Shown: positions 1 to 9,065, numbered from the stretch's first letter. The stretch: 64,000 bases of DNA from DASQFQ01 sp038238015 (GCA_038238015.1 JBBRYA010000010.1:1-64000); one strand, 5' to 3'. Made by a program: numbers and translations. Notes: generated by a model from the sequence alone, not told the origin.

Positions 1-1110
1 CTGGCGCACGCGCGGCGCGATCTCGCCGTAGCGCGTGCTCGGCATGTCGGGGTAGAGGTGGTGCTCGACCTGGTAGCCGAGGTTGCCGCTGATGATGTGG
101 AACATCGGGCCGCCCTCGATGTTCGCCGCGCCGAGCAGCTGGCGGACGTAGCGCCCGCCGCGCGTCTCGTCTTCGGTCTCGGCCTGGCTGAACGTGTAGG
201 TCTGGTCGGGGAAGTGCCCGCAGAAGATGATCGCGTGGGCCCACAGGTTGCGCACGATGTTGGCGGTGAAGTTCGCGCTCAGCGTGCGGCGGAAGGTGGT
301 GCTCCCCGCGAACTGCGGGACCACCGACGGGGACTCGCGGCGCACGCGGCGGCGCACCTTCGCGACGGCGCCCTTGACGCCGCTCTCCTGCGACGAGCGC
401 CTGGCCAGCTCGCGGTCGGGCAGCACCATCAGCAGCGTGCTGAGCGCCGGGAAGGCGATGTAGTCCTTGACGATCTGCGAGCGCGCCTTGCCCGCCATGC
501 CCTTGAGCTCGCGGGCGACCTGGGCCTTGCTCTTGTCGCCCGACTGGATGGCCTTGAAGTCGAGGTCGTGGAAGGCCACGCCCCACTCGAAGAACGCCAT
601 CAGCAGCAGGTTGTAGAGCGGCTGAGCGAGGTAGACCGGGTTCCACGGCTGGTGCGGGTCGATGCGCATGATCTCGTAGCCGAGGTCGTGATCGAGCCCG
701 CGGATGTTCGTGTACGTGTGGTGGACGTAGTTGTGGGAGTGCTTCCAGGCCTCCGCCGTCGACGCGGAGTCCCAGTCCCAGGCCGAGGAGTTGATGACCG
801 GGTCGTTCATCCAGTCCCACTGCCCGTGCATGACGTTGTGGCCGATCTCCATGTTCTCGAGGATCTTGGCCAGCGAGAGCGTCGCGGTGCCGGCAAACCA
901 CAGCGGGCGGAAGCGCGAGCCGATCAGCAGCACGCGCCCGAACAGGGCGAGCCGCCGGTGGAGGTCGATCATGCTGCGGATGTAGCGCGCGTCGCGGTCG
1001 CCGAGGTCCTCGAAGACCTCGTCGTGGAGCGCGTCGAACTCCTTCCCGAGCTCCTCGATCTGCTCGGCGGTCAGGCTGTGCAGCGGGTTGTCGATCTCGA
1101 CGGTGCTCAT
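1..1110 (-). CDS. Membrane fatty acid desaturase (C-terminus beyond window)
   Basis: An iron-dependent membrane desaturase that would introduce a double bond into fatty acyl chains. Reading from ATG at 1110, 370 codons stay open to the window edge. The three histidine boxes are all visible: HNVMH near residue 91, HNYVHH near residue 125 and QVEHH near residue 348, in the order and spacing of the acyl-CoA/acyl-lipid desaturase family. Little of the C-terminus can be missing because the third box normally lies near it. The gene starts 25 nt after the stop of a ferredoxin reductase on the same strand, so the two should form an electron-transfer pair (NADPH, FAD, 2Fe-2S, diiron desaturase), like the mycobacterial DesA3-Rv3230c pair. 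Substrate and regiospecificity cannot be read from the sequence. Confidence 0.93.
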   Translation of the reverse strand, partial: MSTVEIDNPLHSLTAEQIEELGKEFDALHDEVFEDLGDRDARYIRSMIDLHRRLALFGRVLLIGSRFRPLWFAGTATLSLAKILENMEIGHNVMHGQWDWMNDPVINSSAWDWDSASTAEAWKHSHNYVHHTYTNIRGLDHDLGYEIMRIDPHQPWNPVYLAQPLYNLLLMAFFEWGVAFHDLDFKAIQSGDKSKAQVARELKGMAGKARSQIVKDYIAFPALSTLLMVLPDRELARRSSQESGVKGAVAKVRRRVRRESPSVVPQFAGSTTFRRTLSANFTANIVRNLWAHAIIFCGHFPDQTYTFSQAETEDETRGGRYVRQLLGAANIEGGPMFHIISGNLGYQVEHHLYPDMPSTRYGEIAPRVRQ

Positions 1111-1135
1111 AGGGCTCGTCCTCGCTCGGGTCGGG

Positions 1136-2233
1136 TCAAAGCTGGATCTCCACGGGTCCTTCTGGGGCGTTGACGCAGGTGCGGACCATTTCGCCGTTCT
1201 GGCCGGAGACCTTGCCGGTGCGCAGGTCGCGCACCTGGCCGGAGATCAGCTCCCCGACGCAGGTGTGGCAGATGCCCTCGCGGCATCCGAAGGGCAGGGT
1301 CAGGCCCGCCTCCTCGCCGGCGACGAGGATCGGGGTGTGGCCGTCGGACTCGGCCTCGCCGTCGCTCTTGCAGAACTTGATCGAGCCGCCCTCGCCCTCC
1401 TCGACGTCGCCGCCGATGATCGGCTGGAAGCGTTCGAGGTGCAGGCGCTCCTCGTCGGCCTCACGCTCCCAGTGCTCGGTGAACGCCTCGAGCAGGTCGG
1501 CCGGGCCGGAGAGGAACGCCTCGCGCTCGCGCCAGTCGGGGACCAGCTCGTCGAGGTCTGCGGGCTTGATGCGCCCCTTCTCCTTCGTGTGCTGCTCGTG
1601 CAGGCGGAAGCCCTCGTTGCGCTCGGCCAGGCCGCGCAGCTGATCGCCGAAGATCACGTCGCGCGGGGTCGGCGCGGAATGGGCGAGGACCGCGTCGTGG
1701 AGCGCATCCTGGTGCTCGAGGCTGCGCAGCATGCTCATGATCGGGGTGATGCCGCTGCCGGCGCTGATGAACAGCAACTTCTCGGGCAGCGGGTCGGGGA
1801 GCACGAACTCGCCCTCGACCCCGCCGAGCGACACGATGCTGCCGGGGCGGCCGCGACGCACGAGGTAGGGCGAGACGACGCCCTCGTCGACGTTCTTGAT
1901 CGTGATCGAAATGAAGCCGTCCTCGCGGCCGGGGTCCGAGGTGAGCGAGTAGGCGCGCCAGTGGCGCCGGCCGTTGATGTCGAGCCCGATGCGCAGGTAC
2001 TGCCCGGCCTGGTGGCCCTCCCACTCGAAGCCGGGGCGGATCGTGACCGTGGCGGCGTCGGGCGTCTCGGAATCGATGCTCTCGATCTTGCCGCGCAGCT
2101 CGCGCGTCGACCACAGCGGGTTGATCAGCTCGAGGTAGTCGTCGGGCAGCAGCGGGGCGGTGAACGCGCCGATGGCGCGCAGCACCCGACGCTGCAGTCG
2201 CGGGACCCTCGGTGGCGCTCCCTTCTCCGGCAT
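1136..2233 (-). CDS. Ferredoxin reductase with C-terminal 2Fe-2S domain, partner of the desaturase
   Basis: A 365-residue flavoprotein. The FAD-binding barrel (about 45-150) carries RAYS at 93-96. The NAD(P)-binding domain (about 150-250) carries AGSGITP from 158. A plant-type 2Fe-2S ferredoxin domain (about 285-365) has cysteines at 317, 322, 325 and 353 (C-x4-C-x2-C...C). This order matches the reductases that feed electrons from NADPH to stearoyl-CoA desaturases. It lies upstream of and co-directional with the desaturase (25 nt gap), consistent with one operon. A TACGCT box sits 6 nt before the ATG, so the transcript may be leaderless. An inverted repeat further upstream is shared with the divergent TetR gene and probably mediates repression. 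Confidence 0.93.
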   Translation of the reverse strand: MPEKGAPPRVPRLQRRVLRAIGAFTAPLLPDDYLELINPLWSTRELRGKIESIDSETPDAATVTIRPGFEWEGHQAGQYLRIGLDINGRRHWRAYSLTSDPGREDGFISITIKNVDEGVVSPYLVRRGRPGSIVSLGGVEGEFVLPDPLPEKLLFISAGSGITPIMSMLRSLEHQDALHDAVLAHSAPTPRDVIFGDQLRGLAERNEGFRLHEQHTKEKGRIKPADLDELVPDWREREAFLSGPADLLEAFTEHWEREADEERLHLERFQPIIGGDVEEGEGGSIKFCKSDGEAESDGHTPILVAGEEAGLTLPFGCREGICHTCVGELISGQVRDLRTGKVSGQNGEMVRTCVNAPEGPVEIQL

Positions 2234-2249
2234 CGCGGGAGCGTAGCAA

Positions 2250-2278
2250 TGAGAACGTGTGTCAGTCAGGTGTTCTCA
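2250..2278. promoter_or_regulatory. Probable TetR operator between reductase and regulator
   Basis: A 7-bp perfect inverted repeat, TGAGAAC (2250-2256) and GTTCTCA (2272-2278), separated by 15 nt. It lies between the divergent reductase start (2233) and the TetR start (2313) and is the natural candidate for the repressor site. Its position also argues that the regulator starts at ATG 2313 and not at GTG 2259, which would place the repeat inside the coding region. Confidence 0.7.
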
Positions 2279-2312
2279 ATTATCCGACTTGGTGCGTAAA
2301 ATCGAGTGCAGG

Positions 2313-2987
2313 ATGGCTCACCAGACGACCTCCCTTCACCGCGCCCGCGAGCTCGACCTGGTCCAGGCGACGCGCGCGCTGTTCGACGAACGCGGCATGC
2401 AGGACGCGCCGATCGAGGCGGTCGCCAAGGCGGTGGGCATCGCGCGGGGCCTGATCTACCGGCACTTCTCCTCTAAGGAGGAGCTGTTCGTGCTCACCGT
2501 GACGACCTACCTGGCCGAGCTCGCGGAGGAGCTCGAGGCCGCGGCGTCCGTAGCGGACCCGGTGGCCGCTCTGGAGCGCTGCACCAGGGCCTACGCCGGC
2601 TACTGCCGCCGGTATCCGGCCTTCCTGGACTGCTCGGTCTCGCTCATGCAGCGCCCGGCGCGCGAGCTCCAGGAGATCGTCTCGGAGTCGGTGTGGCTGC
2701 GGCTCGGCCAGGGGATGGCGCGCTGCCTGAGCGTCACCGCCGGCGTGCTGCGCCGCGGGGCGGAGCACGGCGTCTTCAGCGTCGAGGATCCCGACTACGG
2801 CGCCAACGTGCTCTGGACGCAGGGCCTCGGCGTCATGCACCTGGCCCGCATGGGGGTCGGCGTGCGCGAGCTTGCGCCCGGCGTGCCCGGCCTATTCGCG
2901 GTCGCGCCGGAGCGCGTCGAGGCGACCTGCGTGGCGAGCGCGCTCGCCTACGCCGGGGTCACCCGAACGGGAAGGCGAAAGCGCTGA
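2313..2987 (+). CDS. TetR-family transcriptional repressor
   Basis: A 224-residue regulator. The N-terminal helix-turn-helix (about residues 10-55) includes the family pattern I-x-A-V-A-x-A-V-G-I-A-R-G-L-I-Y-R-H-F followed by SSKEELF; the rest is a helical ligand-binding and dimerisation domain. The ligand is unknown; because the divergent neighbours are a desaturase and its reductase, a fatty acyl-CoA or membrane-lipid signal is a reasonable guess. The reading frame is open back to GTG 2259, but ATG 2313 is preferred: the inverted repeat 2250-2278 then lies upstream, and a TAAAAT box (2297-2302) fits a -10 element. The 3' end overlaps the convergent DipZ-like gene by 29 bp. Confidence 0.9.
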   Translation: MAHQTTSLHRARELDLVQATRALFDERGMQDAPIEAVAKAVGIARGLIYRHFSSKEELFVLTVTTYLAELAEELEAAASVADPVAALERCTRAYAGYCRRYPAFLDCSVSLMQRPARELQEIVSESVWLRLGQGMARCLSVTAGVLRRGAEHGVFSVEDPDYGANVLWTQGLGVMHLARMGVGVRELAPGVPGLFAVAPERVEATCVASALAYAGVTRTGRRKR

Positions 2988-4701
2988 CGCCTGGCGGGAG
3001 GCGCAGGCCGAGCCGGTGTTGCGACGTGGCGGGCAGGTCCACGAGGCTGTAGAGCCGCTGGCGGCGCACCGTCAGGCGGCCGTCGCGGACGTCGGCGCCC
3101 GCCGCCGGAGCGGTCACGGGTCGCCCGTCGAGCAGGACGCGGACCGTGCGCGGCTGGTCGCCGTCTGAGCTCATCACCAGGTAGACGTGCCGCGCCATCA
3201 CGTTCGCGTCGATGCCCGCGCCGGCGCCCGCCTTCGCGGACTCAGGCGTGACGGCCCACTGACCGCGCAGGGCGAAGCTGTCGTGGGGGACGCCGCCGGC
3301 CGGCGGATAGCTGGTCGTGCGCGGCGACGGCCGGGGGGCCACCCAGCCCTCGGCGCGGGAGGAGCCGACGTAGGTCTCGCGCGTGTCACGGGAGTCGGGA
3401 AGCGCGCCGGCGGGCAGGCGAGCGGCAGCGCCCAGTCGGGCGTCGCCCTTCTCCTGCAGCAGCGCGCGGATCGCGGCCTCGGTCTGCTCGGCGTCCCCCT
3501 CCCCGACGTGGGTGTAGCGGACGTGCCCGCGCGCGTCGATGAGGTAGCTGGCGGGCCAGGACGAGTTGCCCCACGCGTCCCAGGTCTTGTAGGCATTGTC
3601 CTGGGCGACCGGGTAGCGCAGCCCGTTCTGGGCGATCGCGTCGGCGACGTTGCCGGCGTCGCGCTCGAACGCGAACTCCGGCGTGTGCACCCCCACGATC
3701 GTCAGGCCCTGACCGCGATAGCGGGCGTCGAGCGCCTTGAGCTCGGGCAGCGTGCGGAGGCAGTTGATGCAGGTGTAGGTCCAGAAGTCGATCAGCACGA
3801 CGCGCCCGCGCAGCCCCGCGAGGGTGAGCGGCGCACCGCGCGGTGTGTTGAACCAGCGCTGGTTGCCGGTGAAGTCGGGCGCGTCGCCCAGAGTCGGCAG
3901 ACGTGCGGCGGTGTGCGGGGTCGTGCGCCGCGGCGCGGCATGCGCCGCGGCCCCGAAGCGCTCGGCGCCGCGCAGCGCCGCGAGACGGCGCTGCACCGTG
4001 GCGGAGCGCTCGAGCGATCCGGTGGGGTTGACCACGACGCTCGGGAAATGGGTGGCCAGCGCCGTCTGGAAGCGCACGTCCGCGTTGGTCACGACGGCGA
4101 GCGCGGTGAGCAGCATCACCAGGCCGAGCGCCCGCTGCACGGCGGGCCCGCGACCGGCCGCGCGCAGCCGGTCGATCACCGCGCGGCCTCCGAGCGTGAA
4201 GCCGAGCAGCACGACCGCGGACCCGGCGGCATAGGCGAGCCCGACCGCGACGGTGCGGCCGGAGGCCGCGCCCACCGAGATCACCGCGGCGAGGATCGGC
4301 CCCGCGCACGGGGCATAGACGAAGCCGAGCGCGGCCCCGACGAGCAGGCCCGAGCGCAGGCCGTCACCGCGCGAGCGCGGGCCGAGCCGGGCGAGCCGCG
4401 ACAGCGGCGCCTCCACCCGCGCCGCGAGGGCCGGGACGAGCAGCACAAGGCCGAAGCCGGCAAGCACGACCACCGCCAGGACCCGCAGCGTCCCGTCCCC
4501 GAGGCCGACGCCGTGGACGACCTCGGCCAGCCCGACGACCGTGATCGTGAACGTCGCGGTCAGCCCGGCGATGATCCCGAGCGGCCGCCGGCGCCCGCCG
4601 CTCGCGCCCGCGGAGAGCAGCGCGGGCAGCACCGGCAGCACGCACGGGCTGAGCGCCGTGCCCGCGCCGGCGAGCGCCGCGAAGGCGATGAGCAGCAGCA
4701 T
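2959..4701 (-). CDS. dipZ: DipZ-like CcdA/thioredoxin fusion protein
   Basis: A 580-residue membrane protein that moves reducing power across the membrane. Residues 1-205 are a CcdA/DsbD-type transmembrane domain with both redox cysteines in their motifs, SPCVLPVLP (Cys20) and APCAGP (Cys132). Residues about 270-410 are a TlpA-like thioredoxin domain whose active site reads TCINC (Cys311, Cys314). The last about 150 residues form a beta-rich domain with a conserved-looking SFALRGQW segment. The architecture is that of mycobacterial DipZ (Rv2874), which reduces extracytoplasmic disulfides. It stands alone, with no cytochrome c maturation genes nearby. It overlaps the end of the tetR gene. Confidence 0.88.
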   Translation of the reverse strand: MLLLIAFAALAGAGTALSPCVLPVLPALLSAGASGGRRRPLGIIAGLTATFTITVVGLAEVVHGVGLGDGTLRVLAVVVLAGFGLVLLVPALAARVEAPLSRLARLGPRSRGDGLRSGLLVGAALGFVYAPCAGPILAAVISVGAASGRTVAVGLAYAAGSAVVLLGFTLGGRAVIDRLRAAGRGPAVQRALGLVMLLTALAVVTNADVRFQTALATHFPSVVVNPTGSLERSATVQRRLAALRGAERFGAAAHAAPRRTTPHTAARLPTLGDAPDFTGNQRWFNTPRGAPLTLAGLRGRVVLIDFWTYTCINCLRTLPELKALDARYRGQGLTIVGVHTPEFAFERDAGNVADAIAQNGLRYPVAQDNAYKTWDAWGNSSWPASYLIDARGHVRYTHVGEGDAEQTEAAIRALLQEKGDARLGAAARLPAGALPDSRDTRETYVGSSRAEGWVAPRPSPRTTSYPPAGGVPHDSFALRGQWAVTPESAKAGAGAGIDANVMARHVYLVMSSDGDQPRTVRVLLDGRPVTAPAAGADVRDGRLTVRRQRLYSLVDLPATSQHRLGLRLPPGVSAFAFPFG

Positions 4702-4756
4702 CGCCGCCTGACTTCAGCAGCCGGAGCTTGCGCGTCGCTTAACGTGGCGTGCGCGC

Positions 4757-5785
4757 ATGTTCTCCCTCGGCGAGCTCGAGCACCCGATCGTCCAGGCCCC
4801 GATGGGCGGCGGCCCGTCCACGCGCGCGCTCGCCGCCGCGGTCTCCGGTGCCGGAGGGCTCGGCTTCCTCGCCGCGGGCTACAAGCCGCCCGAGGCGGTG
4901 CGCGAGGACATCGCGGCCCTGCGCGGGCTGACGGGCGCGCCGTTCGGGGTCAACGTCTTCGCGCCGCCGGGGGCGGCTGCCGAGCCCGCGCTGGTTGAGC
5001 GCTACGCCTCCGCGCTCTGCGAGGAGGGCGAGCTCGGCGAGTCGCGCTGGGACGACGACCGCTACGAGGCGAAGCTCGCGCTGATGGCGAGCGAGCGCGT
5101 CCCCGTCGTGTCGCTCACCTTCGGCTGCCCGGCGCCCGCAGCGGTGCGCGATCTGCACGATGCGGGGTGCGCGGTGTGGGTCACCGTGACGACGCCGGAG
5201 GAGGCGCTTCAGGCAGCGGGTGCCGGCGCCGACGCGCTGGTCGTCCAGGGCGTGGAGGCGGGCGGGCACCGTGGCTCCTTCGACGACGCCGCGCCCGGGG
5301 AGGTCGGGCTGCTCACGCTGCTCCAGCTCGTGCGCGCGGCGGTCGAGCTGCCGCTGGTCGCGACGGGCGGGCTGGCCACGGGAGCTGCGGTCGCCGCCGT
5401 CCTGGCCGCGGGCGCCGCTGCGGCGCAGCTGGGCACGGCATTCATGCTCGCCGACGAGGCCGCGACCTCGCCCGCGCACCGCGAGGCGCTGCACTCACGC
5501 GAGGCGACCGCGCTGACGCGCGCGTTCACCGGCCGCAGCGCGCGCGGGCTCGTCAACCGCTTCCTGGTCGAGCACAGCGAGAACGCCCCGTCCGCCTACC
5601 CCGAGGTCCACCACCTGACCGCGCCGCTGCGCGCGGTCGCGCGCGAGCGGGGGGACGCCGACGGCTTCAACCTGTGGGCGGGCCAGGCGCACGCGCTCGC
5701 CGAGCCGGGGCCGGCGGCCGAGCTCGTACGGAACCTCGCGGCCGGCGCGCGCGCAGCGCTCGCCGACGCGGCGGAGCGGGCCTGA
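4757..5785 (+). CDS. Nitronate monooxygenase family FMN enzyme
   Basis: A 342-residue TIM-barrel flavoprotein of the 2-nitropropane dioxygenase/nitronate monooxygenase family. Visible signatures are the N-terminal PIVQAPMGGG, GVNVFAPPG, the glycine-rich EAGGHRGSF near residue 173 and the phosphate-binding VATGGLATG and QLGTAFML segments that hold FMN. These enzymes oxidise nitronates such as propionate-3-nitronate to the aldehyde or keto acid and nitrite; some members are enoyl reductases, so the substrate is not certain. The stop overlaps the start of the downstream LLM oxidoreductase by one base (TGATG), suggesting translational coupling of two flavin-dependent redox enzymes. Confidence 0.88.
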   Translation: MFSLGELEHPIVQAPMGGGPSTRALAAAVSGAGGLGFLAAGYKPPEAVREDIAALRGLTGAPFGVNVFAPPGAAAEPALVERYASALCEEGELGESRWDDDRYEAKLALMASERVPVVSLTFGCPAPAAVRDLHDAGCAVWVTVTTPEEALQAAGAGADALVVQGVEAGGHRGSFDDAAPGEVGLLTLLQLVRAAVELPLVATGGLATGAAVAAVLAAGAAAAQLGTAFMLADEAATSPAHREALHSREATALTRAFTGRSARGLVNRFLVEHSENAPSAYPEVHHLTAPLRAVARERGDADGFNLWAGQAHALAEPGPAAELVRNLAAGARAALADAAERA

Positions 5786-6621
5786 TGCGCTTCGGCATCG
5801 GCGTCTTCTGCACCGACGAGGGCGCGGACCCCGCGACGCTGGCGCGGCTCGCCGAGGAGCGCGGCTTCGAGTCGCTGTTCTTCACCGAGCACACCCACAT
5901 CCCGGTCAGCCGCGAGACGCCCTACCCGGTGGGCGGCGAGCTGCCGCGCGAGTACGCGCGCACCTATGACCCGTTCGTGGCCATGACCGCCGCGGCCGCG
6001 GCCACCGAGCGCCTGCGCGTCGGCACCGGCGCGTGCCTCGTGGTCGAGCGCGACCCGATCGTGACCGCGAAGGCGGTGGCCAGCGTCGACCGGCTCTCCG
6101 GCGGCCGGCTGCTGTTCGGCGTCGGCGCCGGCTGGAACCTCGAGGAGCTGTGCAACCACGGCGTCGAGTCCTCGCGCCGGTTCGGGCTTCTGCGTGAGCG
6201 CGTCGACGCGATGAAGGCGATCTGGACGCAGGACGAGGCGGAGTTCCACGGGCGACACGTCGACTTCGACCCGATCTGGTGCTGGCCCAAGCCGCTGCAG
6301 CAGCCGCACCCGCCGGTGCTGGTCGGCGGCAACGGCCGCGGCGTGCTCGACCGTGTGCTCGCCTACGGCGACGAGTGGATGCCCAACCGCATCGGCGACG
6401 ACGAGCGTCTCGCCGCGCGCATGGAGAAGCTGCGGCGCCTCGGAGAGGAGGCCGGCCGCGGCCCGCTCCCCACGACGCTATTCAACGCGCCGGCCGAGCC
6501 GGCGTTACTCGACCGTTTCGAGCGCGCGGGCGCGCACCGCGCGGTGTTCTGGCTGGCGCATGGCGACGCTGCATCGGCAGAGCGCCAGCTCGACCGCTAC
6601 GCGGCGGCGATGCACGCCTGA
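5785..6621 (+). CDS. LLM-class (luciferase-like) F420/FMN-dependent oxidoreductase
   Basis: A 278-residue single-domain luciferase-like protein resembling the TIGR03619 group of F420-dependent enzymes. It shows the family features EERGFESLFFTEHTHIP, the RLRVGTGACLVVERDPI strand, VASVDRLSGGRLLFGVGAGWN and PPVLVGGNG. In actinobacteria such proteins usually use coenzyme F420; no F420 genes lie in the window to confirm it. The ATG at 5785 shares one base with the preceding stop, and this start aligns with the conserved first strand (MRFGIGVF), so the longer in-frame extension upstream is rejected. The gene ends in a hairpin shared with the convergent flavoprotein gene. Confidence 0.9.
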   Translation: MRFGIGVFCTDEGADPATLARLAEERGFESLFFTEHTHIPVSRETPYPVGGELPREYARTYDPFVAMTAAAAATERLRVGTGACLVVERDPIVTAKAVASVDRLSGGRLLFGVGAGWNLEELCNHGVESSRRFGLLRERVDAMKAIWTQDEAEFHGRHVDFDPIWCWPKPLQQPHPPVLVGGNGRGVLDRVLAYGDEWMPNRIGDDERLAARMEKLRRLGEEAGRGPLPTTLFNAPAEPALLDRFERAGAHRAVFWLAHGDAASAERQLDRYAAAMHA

Positions 6622-6628
6622 CGCGCGC

Positions 6629-6645
6629 CGCAGCTCACAGCTGCG
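6629..6645. terminator. Compact hairpin at convergent gene ends
   Basis: CGCAGCT-cac-AGCTGCG, a 7-bp stem with a 3-nt loop, lies 7 nt past the LLM oxidoreductase stop and contains the stop codon of the convergent gene (6635-6637). It could act as a bidirectional terminator, though no T-run follows. Confidence 0.45.
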
Positions 6646-7795
6646 AGTCGTCCACCTCCAACCCGAGCAGCGTGCGCCCCGCGAGCTCCCACGTCGCGGG
6701 ACCGACCAGCAGATGTTGCGTCGCCGCGTGGACGTCGCGGAAGCGGCGCTGCAGCGGGCTCGTCTCGTAGATCGCGCTCCCGCCCGCGAGCCCGTAAGCG
6801 GTGTCGACGGCGGCGGCCGATGCGCCGACCGCGTGCGTCGCGGCGAGGCGCAGCCCCGCGCGCAGCTCGACCGAGATCGCCCCGCCGGCGCGCGCCGCGG
6901 CCCAGGCGTCCTCGACGGCGGCGAGCAGCAGCGCCCGCGCCGCTCGCAGCCCGGCCTCGGCCTGCGCGAGGCCCGACTGCGTGCCGGCCCGCTCGGCGAG
7001 CTTGCGGGTGGCGAGCGTCGGGACCTTCACCCCGGCCAGCGCCGCGAGGTCGTCGAGCGCCGCGCGCGCGATCCCGAGCGTCACGGCGGCGATCGAGACT
7101 GCCAGCAGCCCGAAGGGCGGGAACGCGTACAGCGCCCCGTCCGCGAGCGGCCGGCCGGTGATCAGCGAGGCCGCGCGCCCGGCGGGAACGTCCACCGCGT
7201 CGAGGGCCATGTCGTGACTGCCGGTTCCGCGCAGACCCGAGACCGACCACGTGTCGATCACCTCGACCCGTTCGCGCGGGACGAGCGCGAGCAGCACGTC
7301 GGGCCGGCCGCCCGGCAGCGTCCGCGGCGTCTCGCCGTCGAAGACGACGCAGCCGCCCATCAGCCAGTCGCAGTTCTCGACGTTCGACGCGAAGCGCCAG
7401 CGGCCGCTGACGCTGAAGTCGCCGTTGCCCGCCAGCGCGCGGCCGCTCGGCGCGAACACGCCGCCGACCACGCCGCCCGAGCCGTAGACCTCGCGCGCGG
7501 CGGCCTCGGGCAGGCGGGCGGCGAGCATCCCCGAGGTCGCGCAGATCGCGACGCACCAACCCGCCGCCGCGTCGCCGGTCGCGAGCGCCTCGATGGCCTG
7601 CACGAGCTCCGCGGGCGCGACCTCGCCGCCCCCGAGCGCCGCGGGGATGCAGAGGCGATAGAGGCCCGCATCCGCCAGCGCGGCTGACAGCTCAGCCGGC
7701 AGGCGCCGCTCGCGCTCGGCCTGCTCGGCGAATTGCGCCGCCACGGGCGCCAGCTCGCGTGCCGCTTCGACCGCGCTGCGGGCGGGCTGGCTCAA
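6635..7795 (-). CDS. Acyl-CoA dehydrogenase-like flavin monooxygenase/dehydrogenase
   Basis: A protein of about 386 residues with the acyl-CoA dehydrogenase fold: helical N-terminus (LPAELSAALADAGLYRLCIPAALGG), central beta domain (SGRWRFASNVENCDW, DTWSVSGLRGTGSHD) and helical C-terminal domain ending near YETSPLQRRFRDVHAATQH. It most resembles the HpaB/DszC-like branch of flavin-dependent hydroxylases and sulfur-compound monooxygenases, which use FMNH2 from a separate reductase. No ATG or GTG fits; the best start is TTG at 7795, overlapping the upstream hydrolase stop (TTGA), so the two genes are probably co-translated. The longer upstream frame is the shadow of the hydrolase. Substrate unknown. 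Confidence 0.85.
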   Translation of the reverse strand: MSQPARSAVEAARELAPVAAQFAEQAERERRLPAELSAALADAGLYRLCIPAALGGGEVAPAELVQAIEALATGDAAAGWCVAICATSGMLAARLPEAAAREVYGSGGVVGGVFAPSGRALAGNGDFSVSGRWRFASNVENCDWLMGGCVVFDGETPRTLPGGRPDVLLALVPRERVEVIDTWSVSGLRGTGSHDMALDAVDVPAGRAASLITGRPLADGALYAFPPFGLLAVSIAAVTLGIARAALDDLAALAGVKVPTLATRKLAERAGTQSGLAQAEAGLRAARALLLAAVEDAWAAARAGGAISVELRAGLRLAATHAVGASAAAVDTAYGLAGGSAIYETSPLQRRFRDVHAATQHLLVGPATWELAGRTLLGLEVDDSQL

Positions 7796-9027
7796 TCCAC
7801 CAGCGCCTGATGGACCAGCTGGTGCAGCTGCGAGCGCAGTGGATACGTGCTCGAGGGCAGCAGCTGCGTGAAGAACAGCGCGGTCATGTTCTCGACGGGG
7901 TCGACCCAGAACGACGTGCTCGCGGCGCCGCCCCAGGCGAACTCGCCCGGAGAGGAGGGATAGCGCGCCGCGACCGGATCCTGCACGACCGAGAAGCCCA
8001 GCCCAAAGCCGACGCCGTCGAACGTGGTCTCGGAGAACAGCGGGCGTCCGTAGGCCTCGAGGTCGACGCCCCCCGGCAGGTGGTTGACGGTCATGAAGCG
8101 CAGCGTGCGGCTGCCGAGCAGCCGCGTTCCGTCGAGCTCGCCGCCGCGCATGAGCATCTGGCTGAAGCGGTGGTAGTCGGCCGCCGAGGAGATCAGGCCG
8201 CCGCCGCCCGAGAGGCAGCTCGGGGGCGACAGAGCGGCGGTGCCCAGCGCGTCGAAGCGCGTCGCCCTCCCCGTCCGCGGGTCGGCCGTGTAGAGCGCGG
8301 CCAGCCGGCTCGCCTCGGCCTCCGCGACGAAGAACGTCGTCTCGGTCATGCCCAGCGGCGCGAAGATCCGCTCCGCGAAGAAGCGGTCGAGCGACATGCC
8401 CGAGATCACCTCGACGACGCGGCCGAGCACGTCGGTGGAGACCCCGTAGTTCCACTCGCTGCCGGGCTGGAAGAGCAGCGGAAGCTCGGCCCACGCCTCG
8501 CAGCACTCGGCGAGGTCCTTGCCCGGCGGCGTGCTCCACTCAAAGCCCGCCGCTCGGTACATCGCGTCGACGGGGTGCGCGCGATGGAAGCCGTAGGTGA
8601 GCCCGGAGGTGTGGGTGAGCAGGTGCCACATGCGCATCAGCTCGGTCTGCGGCTCGGTGACGGGCTTCTGGTCGGTCCCCTCGCGGTACACACGCGTGCC
8701 CGCAAAGGCCGGGATGAACCTCGCGACCGGGTCCTTGAGCTCGAAGGCGCCCTCCTCCCAGAGCATCATCGCCGCGATCGAGGTGATCGGCTTGGTCATC
8801 GAGTAGATGCGCCACAGCGTCCGCGGCTCGACCGCGGCGCCCGACTCGAGGTCGCGCTTGCCCGACGCGCCGAAGTGGGCCACGCGCCCGTTGCGCGTGA
8901 CGATCGCCATCCAGCCCGGTAGACGCCCGTCCTGCACGTAGCGGTCGAAGTGGCGGTCGAGCCGCTCCAGCCGGGCGGGGTCGAAGCCGAGCGCCCGCGG
9001 GTCCTGCTCCTGTATCGAGGTGGCCAT
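7792..9027 (-). CDS. Class C beta-lactamase-type serine hydrolase/esterase
   Basis: A 411-residue serine hydrolase of the beta-lactamase/transpeptidase-like family (PF00144). The catalytic S-x-x-K tetrad is SMTK within RIYSMTKPITSIAAMM near residue 75; the tyrosine motif appears as WNYGVSTDVLGR, and the third motif as FAWGGAAST near the C-terminus. No signal peptide is evident, which favours an intracellular esterase (EstB-like) over a true beta-lactamase. The start ATG is followed by IQEQDPRALGFDPARLERLD, a normal N-terminus for the group. It is first in a two-gene unit with the flavoprotein downstream; both may handle an ester-containing xenobiotic or secondary metabolite. Confidence 0.87.
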   Translation of the reverse strand: MATSIQEQDPRALGFDPARLERLDRHFDRYVQDGRLPGWMAIVTRNGRVAHFGASGKRDLESGAAVEPRTLWRIYSMTKPITSIAAMMLWEEGAFELKDPVARFIPAFAGTRVYREGTDQKPVTEPQTELMRMWHLLTHTSGLTYGFHRAHPVDAMYRAAGFEWSTPPGKDLAECCEAWAELPLLFQPGSEWNYGVSTDVLGRVVEVISGMSLDRFFAERIFAPLGMTETTFFVAEAEASRLAALYTADPRTGRATRFDALGTAALSPPSCLSGGGGLISSAADYHRFSQMLMRGGELDGTRLLGSRTLRFMTVNHLPGGVDLEAYGRPLFSETTFDGVGFGLGFSVVQDPVAARYPSSPGEFAWGGAASTSFWVDPVENMTALFFTQLLPSSTYPLRSQLHQLVHQALVD

Positions 9028-9065
9028 GGCGCTACCGGATACCCCGTCGGCTGAGCCTCAGTGCC

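Noticed and set aside
2259..2312. GTG 2259 as the TetR start
   Set aside because: It would place the inverted repeat operator inside the coding sequence; ATG 2313 fits the family N-terminus.
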